A stretch of DNA of 64,000 nucleotides from Excoecaria cochinchinensis. Lineage: Eukaryota > Streptophyta > Magnoliopsida > Malpighiales > Euphorbiaceae. The notes beneath the pieces are model-generated. The model searched no databases and was not told the origin of the DNA. It was given only the letters and a program-made list of their open reading frames with translations. Made by a program: the position numbers and the translations under genes. The stretch covers positions 7,821,501 through 7,885,500 of the forward strand of contig CANTUQ010000043.1 of assembly GCA_947683425.1 (NCBI GenBank), written 5' to 3'. This document shows positions 23,280 to 34,439 of the stretch, in pieces (the stretch's first letter is position 1; each line of letters starts with the position of its first letter).

Positions 23280-24291
23280 GTTTGAAACTTTGCCCCGAAC
23301 CTGTCTTAATTAATAATATAATTGGGTTTTTTTAAATTAAAATTCTATCTCTTTTCAAAAAATTGCATTGCATCCAAGCTATAGCCTTAGAATTATACTA
23401 GTTTGGTCCCTTTCTCAACCCCGGTGCATTCCCAAAGCACCACCCTATGTTCACTCAATGTGGGGAAGTGTTAAGGATAATCACCAGCCCAAGCCTCGTA
23501 CCTTATGATATATCAAATAGAGACCCAATCGGTCGTTATGCTCGTGATGAGCTAGACCCATTGGCAGGGACTATGCTTGGGTAGCCCTAAACTATCACTA
23601 CCTTTGGCCAAAGCTCATGTAATGGCAATAGATACTTTCACTAGGTGAAATGTACCATAATACCATGCATGCTACGTGGACCGTCATATATTGGACAAAA
23701 TCAGTTAAATTAAATGGTCTTGCATTAAAGGTTTTCATGCCCCAGTGGGCCCATCTTAATTTAGTTGAAGTGTTTAAATACATAATGGCCAAAAACCCAT
23801 ATGTATGTACATTAGGCAAGAGATGTTATGCTGCCGGATTTCCACCGTGCACTACACGTGTCCAATGGCTTCCCTGTTAACCTTTGGATAAGGCCCACCT
23901 AGGAAAGGGACCATTTGACCTCGTGTGTACGAGTGATAAGGTTGTAAGGATTTATCTGGTTGCATGTGGTTATGTTAATAAAAATTAAAAAAATATATGT
24001 ATTTCATTTTGTGTGTGTGTGTCCTCTTGCCTGCATATTATTTTTCACATGTACACACCATCCTGCATATAATTTTTTCCATGCGTCGCATCATATTATT
24101 GTAATTTATTTATCTTTCACTCGTTGAGGATTATTCGCATAGCACGATCATGCATTACATGTCATTCACTCCTTGATTTTTTAGCCACTGTAGACCATTT
24201 GCTTGAGTGGTTTTGGGGTTCCAACAGTCACCTTTTATCTTAGGCCGAGACCAGGATCAAGGGCAGTTAATAGAAGTTCAAATATTCAAAA
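23280..24291 (+). other. Untranslated leader of element B
   Basis: About 1 kb between PBS and gag. It is homologous to the leaders of H (8,480-9,206) and C (39,902-40,735), both on the minus strand, in blocks such as GATAATCACCAGC, GCATGAAAGCC/TTTTCATGCCCC and GGTCCCTGCC. Short frames in it are not conserved. The end is rich in CATG/TGTA words. Confidence 0.7.
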
Positions 24292-24440
24292 ATGGCCAAT
24301 TCTTCACAATAGACTGAAGAGACTCCTGCCCTAATTTCCCAAGAGATAGATGAAAGATTCGAAGAACTTGAAAAGAAGTTATTGGCCATGATTAAGGAAA
24401 GAATGGATGCCATTGCACTCGTTCTTCTAGCCCAGCTTAT
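24292..24440 (+). pseudogene. gag: gag of element B, N-terminal part
   Basis: The ATG at 24,292 opens MANSSQ, followed by a stop, then EETPALISQEIDERFEELEKKLLAM, an amphipathic coiled-coil-like start that resembles the equivalent start of the C gag. The frame is cut at 24,440 by the CACTA element and continues beyond 27,543. A long central capsid part expected for this lineage is missing. Confidence 0.65.
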
Positions 24441-24443
24441 GGC
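24441..24443. other. Target-site duplication GGC of CACTA, left copy
   Basis: A 3-bp GGC repeated at 27,541-27,543; 3-bp duplications are the CACTA hallmark. Confidence 0.85.
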
Positions 24444-24464
24444 CACTACAAGAAAAAAGCAAAA

Positions 24465-24825
24465 TAGAGATGGAAAATAGAGACGAAATTCCGTCTCTAA
24501 TTGAAAATAGAGACGAAAATAGAGACGAAAAATTTCCGTCTCTATTTCGGCGGTCTCTAAAAATTAGAGACCAAAATGCTCCATCTCTATTTTTAGAGAC
24601 GGAAATCTGTTTTCCGTCTCTAAAAGTAGAGACGGAATCGAAGTTCGGTCTCTATTTTTAGAGACAAAAATCAGTCTTCCGTCTCTAAAAATAGAGACGG
24701 AATAGGCACCGTCTCTATTTTTAGAGACGGAAATCGATTTTCTGTCTCTAAATTTAGAGACAAAAAAAAAGTTCGGTCTCTATTTTTAGAGATGGAAAAC
24801 AGATTTTCGTCTCTAATTTTTAGGT
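24465..24825. repeat. Left subterminal repeat array of CACTA
   Basis: About 16 copies of AGAGACGG/CCGTCTCT in both orientations, arranged as adjacent inverted pairs that can form hairpins. Confidence 0.92.
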
Positions 24826-25010
24826 TTTTTTTTATATGTGAAAAAATAATAAATAATGTTAAATTTAAAAATTCCTTAATTTTATATATTGGAAAGAAAT
24901 TTAATTAACAATAAATAGATTTAAAAATATTGTATTTTATAATGTATTAATAATATATAAATAGAATTAGTGACATTACAAAAAAAAATAAAAGAAATTG
25001 TGTTTATGTG
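24826..25010. other. AT-rich stretch in CACTA
   Basis: No repeat motif and no coding signal; probably 3' untranslated sequence of the minus-strand gene-like unit. Confidence 0.45.
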
Positions 25011-26362
25011 AATTACAATCGTGGTGGTATTTGGAGCAAGATCTTCGGTAGTTTTGACGGACAAGCTTGCTTCTGCCATCTCTTGAATCTCCTTCACACA
25101 TATCTCCTCAGATTCTCCACCTGTAAACTTTTCGAGTCGTCTTTGAAGAAGATATGCTTTTTTATCAAAATTGCTACAGTTTTTGACCTCTGAATCTTTA
25201 TGCTTTGATCTTCTTTGCAACTTTTCTAGTTTTTCTGCTAATTCAATTATCTCTTCCTCAAAAACAATCTGCGCATTCTTTCCATCACAGATCCTTTTTC
25301 TCCCCTATAAACCAGTAACCAGATTAAATGCATAAACACGAAATTCATCTAGAGAGTGCAAACAATGGAATTACTCTCCTTATAGCGCTATAAAAGACTA
25401 AATTAACTAAAATAGCTCACTTCTGGGTTATTAAAATTGCATACTTAAAACTGGAATCATGATTTCCACTTGTTCACCTGCATTTTCTGATCAACCCAAC
25501 AATTATCACCAAACAAAGAATTTTCCTTCAGTCAAAAAATCATTTCTTTGCAAAAACTTTCTCAGTTTCCAAACAGATTACTCTGTAGATTCAAATACAA
25601 AGACCCCAAAAACCTCCCTTCCTCTTTAACGCATAAAAAAGATAAGATAGAAATCTTTATTGACTCTTTATTTCTGCATTTTGTACCAATTCAAAATAAC
25701 AAATTAAGGTCCAAAACAGAAGAAAAAAGAGAGAAATACTAACAGAAAGCAGAGTTTGAAGAGCAGATCTTAAAGCCCTTTCAACTTGAAGCCTTCTCCT
25801 TTCCATCTTCTTGACAGCAATCTCTCTCTCCATTCTCAGCAAATTACACTCCGCCCTCAACATCTCAGCTTGAAACTGAAATGTAGGTTCAAGTCATTTT
25901 TTTATTCTTTGCCACTGTAAAATCATCTAAAGAAAAGGATGAACAAATACACATAAATAAATTACCAAACGATAAACAAAGAAATGGCAGAAAGAAAATT
26001 ACCTCAAATGGCAGATCTGGCCGGCGACGGCATCGGGGGGGAGCAGCGGCGTCGAAGGGGGAGAAAGAAGGACTGGCCGCCGATGGGGAGGAAGCGGCGC
26101 TCTGGCAGGGAGCACAATGATCACAGGGAAGAAAGGGAGGGGGAAGAAGGAGAGAAGGGAGGAAGGAGGGGAGCGGAGGGGGGCCGGAGGGGAGGGGAGG
26201 CGGCGGACGGAGCTGGGCAACGCCGGAGGCAGGAAGACGGACACCTGTGGCACCGGAGTGGGGAGGCGGCGAATCCGAGATGGGGGCGGGAAGGGGAAAA
26301 TGAAAGAGAAGGGTTTTTGTAAAGAAGAGGGCACAAAGAATAAATTAAATCCCAAAAATTAG
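25010..26362 (-). pseudogene. Captured host-gene fragment (coiled-coil protein) within CACTA
   Basis: On the minus strand a GC-rich first segment (26,362 to about 26,003) ends GAG before GTAATT. A central exon (25,875-25,744) follows an acceptor ATTTCAG and encodes MLRAECNLLRMEREIAVKKM, then ERRRLQVERALRSALQTLLS, and ends before GTTAGT. A 439-bp intron ends TTTATAG, and the next exon (from 25,304) continues in phase with GRKRICDGKNAQ...EEEIIELAEKLEKLQRR and a further Lys/Glu-rich helical stretch to about 25,020. The composition is that of a plant coiled-coil protein. I do not recognise the family with certainty. The preserved splice sites and phase suggest genomic (not cDNA) capture. Completeness is unknown, since the GC-rich part shows no clear frame. 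Confidence 0.5.
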
Positions 26363-26850
26363 AGACTGAATATTTATTCGGTCTCTAATTAGAGACCGAA
26401 TTCATAATCGGTCTCTAATTTAGAGACCGGATACGATTTCGGTCTCTATTTAGAGACCGAAAAAATATTCGGTCTCTAAATTAGAGACCGAATATTTTGT
26501 CGGTCTCTAAAAATAGAGACCGAATATTTTTTCGGTCTCTAATTAGAGACTGAATAAATATTCAGTCTCTATTTTTAGAGACCGACAAAATATTCGGTCT
26601 CTATTTTTAGAGACCGAATATTTTGTCGATCTTTAAAAATAGAGACCGAATATTTATTCGGTCTCTAAAAATAGAGACCGAATATTTATTCGGTCTCTAA
26701 TTAGAGACCGAATATCTTGTCGGTCTCTAAAAATAGAGACTGAATATTTATTCGGTCTCTAATTAGAGACTGAAAAAATATTCAGTCTCTAATTACATTA
26801 GAGACCGTATTCATAATCGGTCTCTAGATTAGAGACTCTTTATTTAGACA
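26357..26850. repeat. Central palindromic GAGACC/GGTCTC array of CACTA
   Basis: Around 25-30 copies of TAGAGACCGAAT and its inverse TTCGGTCTCTA alternate, with AATATTTATT-like loops, giving long self-complementary runs. Confidence 0.93.
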
Positions 26851-27150
26851 CCGAATTGCAATATATTCAAATCATACAATATAGTAAAGCATATTAGAAC
26901 AAATTTAATTACAAATTAATTAAATATTAATTTGTATTAACCAACATATTAAACATTAATATAATTAATTCACATATTAAAATACAACAAAGTATATAAT
27001 TGAAACAAATTAAATTGGAACATATTAAACTACATTAAACTAATTAACCAACATATTAAACTACATTAAACTAATTAATTAACAACAAACTACAACAAAG
27101 TATGAAATAAATAATATATAAATGATTTAATTAGAACAAATAATATTAAA
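26851..27150. other. AT-rich spacer between CACTA arrays
   Basis: Simple AT-rich DNA with repeated ACATATTAAA and AACTACATTAAAC phrases; no gene. Confidence 0.5.
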
Positions 27151-27154
27151 AAAA

Positions 27155-27530
27155 TTTAGAGACGGAAATCGTTTTCGGTCTCTAAATAGAGACGAAAATC
27201 GTTTTCGGTCTCTAAATTTAGAGACGGAAAATAAAATCCGTCTCTAAATAGAAACCGAATTTTTTTCATCTCTAAATAGAGACAGAGTATTATTTTTAGT
27301 CTCTAATTTCGGTCTCAAATTTTAGAGGGAAGCCATCCCGCCAAAATTTGAGACGAAAAAATAGAGACCGAAATTTTTCCGTCTTTATTTTGAGACGGAA
27401 CAGATATTTCGTCTCTATTTAGAGACGAAAACTGTTTTCCGTCTCTATTTAGAGACGAAAACTGATTTTCGTCTCTAAATAGAGACGAAAAAATTTTGGT
27501 CTCTATTTTTCGGTCTCTATTTTCCAGTTT
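27155..27530. repeat. Right subterminal repeat array of CACTA
   Basis: About 18 copies of AGAGACGAAA/CCGTCTCT and variants, reaching to the right terminus. Confidence 0.92.
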
Positions 27531-27540
27531 TCTTGTAGTG

Positions 27541-27543
27541 GGC
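27541..27543. other. Target-site duplication GGC of CACTA, right copy
   Basis: It matches 24,441-24,443. Confidence 0.85.
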
Positions 27544-28090
27544 GACTACTCTTAACCAAGTTGAACCGACCACGGTCTGAAAGGCTCGTACAATGACGGC
27601 TGCAGTGCTTCCAGTTCCTTTTGAGGCCAGAGGCAAAGAGCCACTTGATTCACCAGTTGAGTAAGGAAGAAATACGAGGCCTACTCTAGAATGTAACATT
27701 GTGCCTAAAGTGGGTGAAGATCCAGTGAAGACGCATGCTGTAAAAAATGAAAGCTCAAGTATCCACAACAGTAATAAGGGCAATGCTAAGAGAACAGAAG
27801 TGCCAACCATGAAAATGAATCAAATGCATTATTCTAATTTGAGCAGATCCTTGTCTTGGGTTCTTAAGAGGTTGATAAAGGAAGATAAGCTACAGCCACT
27901 GCTTGCTAAGCCCGCCAGAAACCAGGGACAACCCAATCACAAGGCAGATCAATATTGTGCCTTCCACCAGCACACTGGGCATACCATGGGCGATTGCAAG
28001 ACCTTGAGCCATGCTATTAAAGATTTGATTGATTCCAAATAGATCTCTGACCTAGAAAGGCGAAAGACAAAGAATAAGATAGATTAAGGG
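27544..28090 (+). pseudogene. gag: gag of element B, C-terminal part
   Basis: Continues the gag-like frame after the CACTA element, with stops at about 27,578 and 27,661, then an open stretch 27,701-28,042. It ends in a basic segment, LAKPARNQGQ, and a zinc-knuckle-like motif YCAFHQHTGHTMGDCKTL, the C-x2-H form typical of gag of Tat-like and related plant Ty3/gypsy elements. This is the RNA-binding end of the protein. The large capsid core is not found on either side of the insertion. Confidence 0.78.
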
Positions 28091-28375
28091 CTTAAGTGGA
28101 AAAGAAGACGATTCTCATGGGTGATAATGGACCATTGGCCGAAACAACTGTGCTAGCAAAAATGGGAAGAAGATAGCTATTTAGATGTTGTTTTTATTTT
28201 GGAACTAGTTGATAATGACATTTTAATTCTAGTTTTTATTAAATGAAATAAATGGTTTTTGCTTATTTGTGTGATATTTCTCATGATTTCACTGTGCATA
28301 ATAATGATCACGACTCATTCATATTTAATATTGATTCAACTGATGCCATTTTATTTAATCTCGGAGACTTTGGAG
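28091..28375 (+). other. Degraded gag-pol linker of element B
   Basis: AT-rich, no motif recognised; by position it would hold protease, which I cannot find. Confidence 0.4.
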
Positions 28376-28770
28376 AACCAAAAGGAAATCTTGATAGCAT
28401 CTGTAACTCCTGAAGAGAGATTAAAATTTGAGAGAATAAAGAGAGATTAAAATTTGAGAGAATAAAAAAAAAAGTGTGGAAAAGTCTTTGCCTGGACGTA
28501 CGAAGACAAGCCGGGGGATGATCGCAAAGTCACCGAACACACTATGCCAGCATATCATGATCATGGACTAGTCATGCAAAAACTCAAAAGACTCAAGCAG
28601 GAAGGGGCAAAAAAGGTTAAAAGGAGAGATCTACAAGCAGAAATGGGGCCAAATTTTTTATTAAAGTGTAACACCCAACTGGGTTGATCTAAGTTGTCCC
28701 TAATGGTTAGGATGAGAAGTGCGTGTATGTGTACACTATCAGAATTTGAACAAAGCCTGTCAAATAAAAA
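28376..28770 (+). pseudogene. pol (RT): RT N-terminal fragment of element B
   Basis: The frame reads TPEERLKFERIKR, then a local duplication of a 26-bp phrase, then KVFAWTYEDKPGDD, the conserved lead-in of Tat/Athila-group RT. Further on, broken frames give remnants of PTWLANIVPV and KVRVCVDYRNLNKAC. An A-rich block follows and the rest of RT on this strand, including the catalytic Asp box, is missing. Confidence 0.75.
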
Positions 28771-28905
28771 ATAAAAACAAAAAATAAAAAAAAATAAAAA
28801 TAAAAACAAAAACAAAAAACAAAAAAAAAACAAAAAACAAAAAAAAAAAGAGAAAAGAAGAAAAATAATGCAAAAAAAAAAGAAAAAAAAAAGAAGGAAA
28901 AGAAT
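28771..28905. repeat. A-rich low-complexity block
   Basis: Runs of A with scattered T, C and G (AAAAATAAAAACA type). It separates oppositely oriented RT fragments. Confidence 0.9.
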
Positions 28906-28924
28906 CAATATGTAGATCCAGCCG

Positions 28925-29060
28925 AAAACTGTTGATATGGGGGTAAAGGAAATTAATCCTGGGGGCAAGTTTTGTTCAAATTCCATTGATCTACACATGC
29001 CCGTACTTTGCCATTCTTCTTGACTTTCGAAAAGGACCAAAAGAGTTCTATTGACTTACA
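28925..29060 (-). pseudogene. pol (RT): RT fragment in inverted orientation
   Basis: The minus strand reads KVKKNGKVRACVDQWNLNKT and CPQD, a stop, then FPLPPY, which covers the same RT motif as the plus-strand fragment at 28,690-28,770. It is therefore an inverted second copy, or a piece of a related element. Confidence 0.75.
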
Positions 29061-29069
29061 ATGGATACG

Positions 29070-29830
29070 GATTGGTCGAGCTTGGGAATAGACATCATAG
29101 GGGAGGTACGCCCTATGGCCTCCAGCGGACAAGTTCATCGAAAGGAATCCGATTTGTCGATATGGTCTCCCTCACCATATTATGTCCAAGGACGGAAGGG
29201 TAGTTTATGGCTAAGGCTAGGGAGTTGCTGCAGAGGTATGGCATTAAAAACCATAAGTCCTCTCTATATTGCCCTCAAACCAATGGGGCATGAGAGGCTG
29301 CTAACAAGAATATCTTGGTCAAGATGGTTCGAAACTACAAGGATTGGGCAGAGAAATGGCCTTTTGTACTTAGGAACTAGAGAACCACTGTCGGAACCTC
29401 TACAAGAGTCACCTTTTATTCCTCGATACATGGGGCGAAAGCAGTATGGCCGGTCGAAGAAGAGCTCAAATCTTTAAGGGTAGTCATGGAAGCCCAGATT
29501 TTGGAAGCCGACTGGGTGCGACAATGGTTGTAGCAGTTAAATATGTCAGATGAGGACAGATCGTGGGATTACTATCATAGTCATATCTATCAGAAAACAC
29601 TCTATTCGATCATTCAGGAAGGAAGTCAGAAAGCACCTATTGAAAGAGGAAGATTTAATCTTTAAGCAAATGAGTCCAAATGTTCTAGATGGATGAGGCA
29701 AATTCAGACCAATGTAGGAAGGCCCATTTGTTCTTAAGAACTTATTGTCCAAGGGAGCAGCGTTTCCGACAGACAGTGATGGAAGCAAATATGAAAAACC
29801 AGTCAGCACCGAAAGATGCAAAAGGTTCCA
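29070..29830 (+). pseudogene. pol (INT): Integrase fragment of element B
   Basis: In shifting frames the plus strand gives GIDIIGEVRPMASSGQ (start of the catalytic core), then jumps to ICRYGLPHHIMSKDGR, and then NGA-EAANKNILVKMVRNYK, DWAEKWPFVL, RTTVGTSTRVTFYS and KAVWPVEEELKSLRV. The region between the first Asp and RYGLPHHI is deleted. The end PFVLKNLLSKGAAFPTDSDG is the C-terminal beta-rich end typical of this group. Stops and frameshifts are frequent. Confidence 0.85.
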
Positions 29831-30453
29831 TGGCTAAAGACTAAAGATTAAAAGAAGAGAATAAAAGTCCCGCGGGTTGAAAACCGTAAAAAGGCGGCCT
29901 TGCTAAAATTGGGTGCCTCGTCAGGATGAAAATCGAAAAAAAGGCATCCTAGGCAAAAATTAGAGGCTTGAGAGAAAATATCCAATCAAGAAAACCCGAG
30001 AGGACTGATTGAAAACAGGAGTTTTGAGGCTTTCAAGATCCATTCTGAGATTAGATGTAGTTTTGCATTTTGAATCTATGTTAGATAATGATCATGTATA
30101 GAGAAATCATACCGAAATGTACACAATTTTGCAAAAAAGATATGAAACAAAGGCAATTAGACTCATGTGTTCATTATCTTCTAGTTCTTTTATAAAAAGA
30201 AAAGCATCATTCATTATTGAATGCATCTAATCTAAATAACTATAATCTGCTCTTGCCGGCCAGGCGCTTAAGCCGATGGGTCCTATTATCAACCGCTGGA
30301 CTGGGCACCCGTTTCTTGTATGCACTGGTAGAAGCAATGGGGGCAACCTCCGATTAGTTGTATAACAGCCTTCACAGGCAATTGGGTCTAGAGGCCATAG
30401 TACTTGGAGGTGAAAGTCGAAGATAAGATGCCATCTGGAAAGGATGGGAGGGG
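29831..30453 (+). other. 3' internal region of element B, left of element C
   Basis: This starts with a part that in Tat-like elements follows integrase (AAAAGGCGGCC, GGGTGCCTCGTCAGGATG, AAAGGCATCCTAGG). No open frame is convincing. The last 30 bases (GCCATCTGGAAAGGATGG) resemble the CGCCATCTGAGGATGGCAC phrase of the repeats at about 44,070, so element C probably entered the tandem-repeat zone. Confidence 0.55.
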
Positions 30454-33400
30454 TGTGACGCGCGTCGAACCCCGATGGCCTCGTACAACCCGCCTTTAGG
30501 GGCTTTCGAGAAGAGTGAGGCTCGCTGACAACTTGTAAGATATTTACAAGTGCGTCTAGTTTGGGCAACAAGGAGGTTTCATGGAGTCGCCACCAAATAG
30601 AACATTGGGAAATTTTGTCTCGCCTCAGTGAGCCTAAGACGGCGCATGTTTCCATTTTGGGCAGCCAAAGGGGTCTTGGAGGTAATCACCCCAAAAGAAC
30701 ATTGGGAATGACCCTCTAACCCTATGGAGCCTAGGATTTATCAAGTCGTTTGACACAAGAGGTGTCTTGGAGGTCTCGTTCCAATGAGTGATCGGATAGA
30801 CCTCTCGCCTCGTTGAGCCCAAAGAACAGAGTTGGGTTCGGGACTTCGCATCTATTTCTACCTTGATTAATTTTACAATTAAATTTTGAGTTTATTAGTT
30901 CACTCTCTCTTCACACGATGCAATTTAGTTAAAGGCGCAATTATTCATGTCAAAAGCGTTAATAAATAAAGCATTATTAAAATAAAATATCCAAAAATAA
31001 GTTATAATAAAACTAGGGGCGGAATACAACCCCCATTGTAAATAAAGTATAGGACATGCATAAAACTGGATATTCATTTAGACGGGAACATTGGTTCCCG
31101 ACCACTTATTTTATAAAAAGTATCAAATTCTTGAATCTGTTTAAATCTTTTAGTTTAGGATAAAAACATGGACATTGGTCCAATTTTGTTAATAAAAATC
31201 CCATTTGGTAGAAAACATTTGTGATGGTTCTTTTAAACGCGGTCAAAAGATCGTTTATTATTACAAACCACAAGCGAATAAAACAAGATAAAATAATAAT
31301 TATATATTTTCAAAGATGTGAATAAATCCTAACCTACTCACCTCGACCATACTTCTTGGACGAATCACATGCCACTCGTAGTTACGGTAAAAACGGAAAA
31401 CAATATTGGTTAATAATAAATAAATAAACAATTGAACAAATAGATGAAAAAATAAATAAATACTTGGGTAAAGTAAATTGGGAAAAATAATTAGAGTTAA
31501 TAATGGATTAAATTAAATGATAAATAAATTGATAAATGAATAATTATAATTAATTAAACAAATGATTAATGAAATAAATTGATAGTTAATTTGATGTAAT
31601 GAAAATAAAATAATAGAATGTAATTAATGGATATGAAATATAAATGACAATTATAATAATCAAATAAAAATAATAATGCTTATGATAATATCATAAAATA
31701 ATAATACTAATATATATAAAATAAATAATATTAATAATAATAATAATAATAGCAGTGATAGTAATGCAAAATAATAATAACATGTACCAAATAATAATAA
31801 TGATGATAATATACTAACAACAATAAAAATAATCACACAACAATAATAATATCAATAATAATTATAATATGAAATGAACATAAATTAATAACATTAATAA
31901 CCATAAATAACCATAATAATGTAACACCGCAATTATAACTAACAATAATAATCACAACAATATTAACTTAACCATACTAATAATATTAATATTAAAATAA
32001 TAACAAAACACAATAATAAATAAGATCAACTAAATATATATACAATAATAATAATAAACACAAATAAGTAATAACAATAAGCATAATAATAGCAAGAAAA
32101 GTAAAACAAACATAAATTAATTAATACTAATAACAATAAATAATAACTAAATATATAATAACAAAAAGAAACACAATAATACTAATAACCAATAAAATAA
32201 ACATAACTCAATAATACTAATAATAGATAAATAAACATAGTAATAATAATAACAAATAATATGAAAACAGAATAACAATTAATAATAAACAAATATAATA
32301 ACAATAATAATATAAAAAACAGAATAATAGATATAATAATATTAAAATAGGGGAAAGGGACTTACCTCGCCGGAGCCTCGCCGAAGGGGAGGTGGTCGAC
32401 ACCACCCATGCCGAAATAGAGATCAGGACACCGGGAGGCCGCCAAAGCTAGTCACGCGCACCACGCCGAAAAATGCCACGGAGTGTCGCCGGAGTTCCTC
32501 TCCACGCGCCTTGCTTCCAGTGACGGATGGTCGAATGGCGGCCATAGGGAGCTTCATCTGGGTGCGCTGGTGCTCGCGGTGTGGGGCGTGCCGCCGTGGA
32601 CGGCGGCAGTTGGCCGGCGGAGCTCCCGCCCTTCCTCTCCGTTTTTCCCTTTTTTTTCTTCTCCGGTGGTCTGCATTGGTTTCGTTTGGCTGGTGATTCC
32701 CTCTCTTGTTTTGCCTTTTTATTTCCTCTTTCTATTTCCCTTTTGTATCTTATTTTAATCCCCTTGATCTGTGCTTTCTCTTTGATTTTCTTTCACTTCT
32801 TTTCTTTTCTTTTGATTTTGATTCTTTTTTGCCTTGCTCTCTCCGTGTCTTTCCTTTTTTTTTTCTATCCTAATTTTCTTTCTATGGCCGGCCACCTCTG
32901 TCCTCTTGCTCTCTCTCTTTTTTCTTTTTTTTTCTTTTCTTGGCTTTTCCTTGGTCTTTAGCCACCCGAGAGCCTCTCTTTTCCCCTGTTCATTCCTCTC
33001 TTTTTATACCCACAATTAGGGTTTACCTAATAATTTCCTCCATCTTTTCTTACTTTTTAATTAATTTAATTCACTTAAATAATTACACACTTTACTAATT
33101 AAACTATTTAAATTATCATATATATTCTAATTAATTAAAAACTCTACTAATTAAATACTCTATATTTTTATCTAATTAAACCTTATATTTATTTTCTCTT
33201 TTTTTCAATTTTAATTATCCTAAAATATTAACTAATTAACTATAACTAATTAATTAACTAATAATATTGACTAATTAACTAAATAATTAATTTTTAATTT
33301 ATCTAATTAAATTAAACTAATCCTAATTTTTTTTTTAATTTTTAAATTTTTAAATTTTACCTACACATTTTATGTATTTATTATTATTTTTTGTTTGGTG

Positions 33401-33458
33401 GAATTTATCAAGGATCCGAAATTGCCATCAAAATCTGACTCAGAACCCAGTGTCTACA
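30454..33458 (-). repeat. Element C 3' LTR (3.0 kb)
   Basis: Read on the minus strand it opens TGTAGACACTGGGTTCTGAG and closes CGACGCGCGTCACA. It is very similar to 40,755-43,420, for instance over the boxes CAACTTGTAAGATATTTACAAG and TCTCGCCTCAGTGAGCCTAAG. A CGG-rich part lies at 32,370-32,640 and an ATA/TAA-rich, microsatellite-like middle at 31,620-32,340. Confidence 0.9.
33002..33008 (-). promoter_or_regulatory. TATA box in element C 3' LTR
   Basis: TATAAAA on the minus strand, followed by AGAGAGGAATG; it is placed upstream of the CGG-rich part, which would be transcribed. Confidence 0.5.
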
Positions 33459-33475
33459 GTTGCCCCCAATTTTGG
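33459..33475 (-). other. Polypurine tract of element C
   Basis: The minus strand reads CCAAAATTGGGGGCAAC directly before the LTR start. The same sequence precedes the 3' LTR of element B at 44,329-44,347. Confidence 0.8.
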
Positions 33476-33899
33476 AGAAGCTAGTACCTAGACACCTAGG
33501 TGAGCCAAAATTCAAAGAAGAAAGGCCAAAATTCAGAGAGGAAGATAAAAAGAGATGCAGAGGCACGTACCCGAGGAGACGACGCTTGAACCGGATGAAG
33601 TTGGAGTTGTTGGGGCAGTTAACGTCTGTTTGTCGATGTGTTAACCCCTATCATTTTCGGCATATAACCTGTGCGGTGGCTAGCCTTTTGTTTGGTGTGT
33701 GTGTCCCTACTCGTCTTGTCTCGACCTGTAAGGTGTTTGTGAGATGTAGCGTTCTCTAGCCATGATCCCATTGCGAAGCGCAGTGTTCTCTAACTGCAAC
33801 TTCATTTGCTTTGCTAGCCTCGTCTCGGCTCGCGCAGCTTTGGTGAGATGTAGTACTCTCTGACTACAAATCTCGATTGCGAGATGCGGTGTTCTCTAA
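33476..33899 (-). other. 3' untranslated region of element C next to polypurine tract
   Basis: Single-copy sequence grading into diverged copies of the 70-bp repeat (GCGAAGCGCAGTGTTCTCTAACTGCAACTTC near 33,775). No gene. Confidence 0.55.
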
Positions 33900-34439
33900 C
33901 CACAATCTCGTTGTGAAGAGCAGTGTTCTCTAACTGCAACTTCAATAGTGAGATGCGGTGTTCTCTAACCACAGTCTCGAGGTGAAGAGCAGTGTTTGCT
34001 AATTGTAACTTCTATTGGTGAGAAGCGATGTTTTCTAACTACAATCTCGATGTGAAGAGCAGTGTTTGCTAACTGCAACTTCGATTGGTGAGAAGCGGCG
34101 TTTGTCAACCAGAGTCTCGATTTGAAGAGCAGTGTATGCTAACTACAACTTCGATTGGTGAGAAGCGGTGTTTGTCAACCAGAGTCTCGATTTGAAGAGC
34201 AGTGTTTGCTAACTGCAACTTCAATTGGTGAGAAGAGGTATTTGTCAACCAGAGTCTCGATGTGAAGAGCAGTGTTTGCTAACAGCAACTTCGATTGGTG
34301 AGAAGTGGTGTTTGTCAAATAGAGTCTCGATGTGAAGAGCAGTGTTTGCTAACTGTAACTTCGATTGGTGAGATGTGATACTCTCTGACCACAGTCTCGG
34401 GGTGAAGAGCAGTGTTCTCTAACTGTAACTTTGGTTGGT
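33900..34439. repeat. 70-bp tandem repeat array
   Basis: About 7-8 units of GTGAAGAGCAGTGTTTGCTAAC + TGCAACTTCGATTGGTGAGA + (A/T)GCGGTGTTTGTCAACCAGAG + TCTCGAT. Neighbouring units differ by few bases. Confidence 0.93.

Larger units (their letters stand above)
24444..27540. mobile_element. Non-autonomous CACTA (En/Spm) element, 3.1 kb
   Basis: The ends are CACTACAAGAAAA and its inverse TTTTCTTGTAGTG, the standard plant CACTA termini, flanked by GGC. Next to the ends lie dense direct and inverted copies of a TTAGAGACGG/GAGACCGAA motif, equivalent to the subterminal transposase-binding repeats of En/Spm. No transposase is present. The middle contains a minus-strand gene-like unit with a GC-rich first exon and spliceable downstream exons, which looks like captured host DNA. 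Confidence 0.93.

Noticed and set aside
23650..23880. A 76-codon frame in the leader of element B
   Set aside because: The homologous leaders in H and C do not keep the frame.
26117..26362. Gly/Arg/Glu-rich plus-strand frame in CACTA
   Set aside because: It is antisense to the GC-rich first segment of the minus-strand gene-like unit and lacks any motif.
28561..29040. 159-codon Phe/Leu-rich minus-strand frame
   Set aside because: Its hydrophobic centre is a reverse translation of the A-rich block; only the inverted RT motif in another frame is supported.
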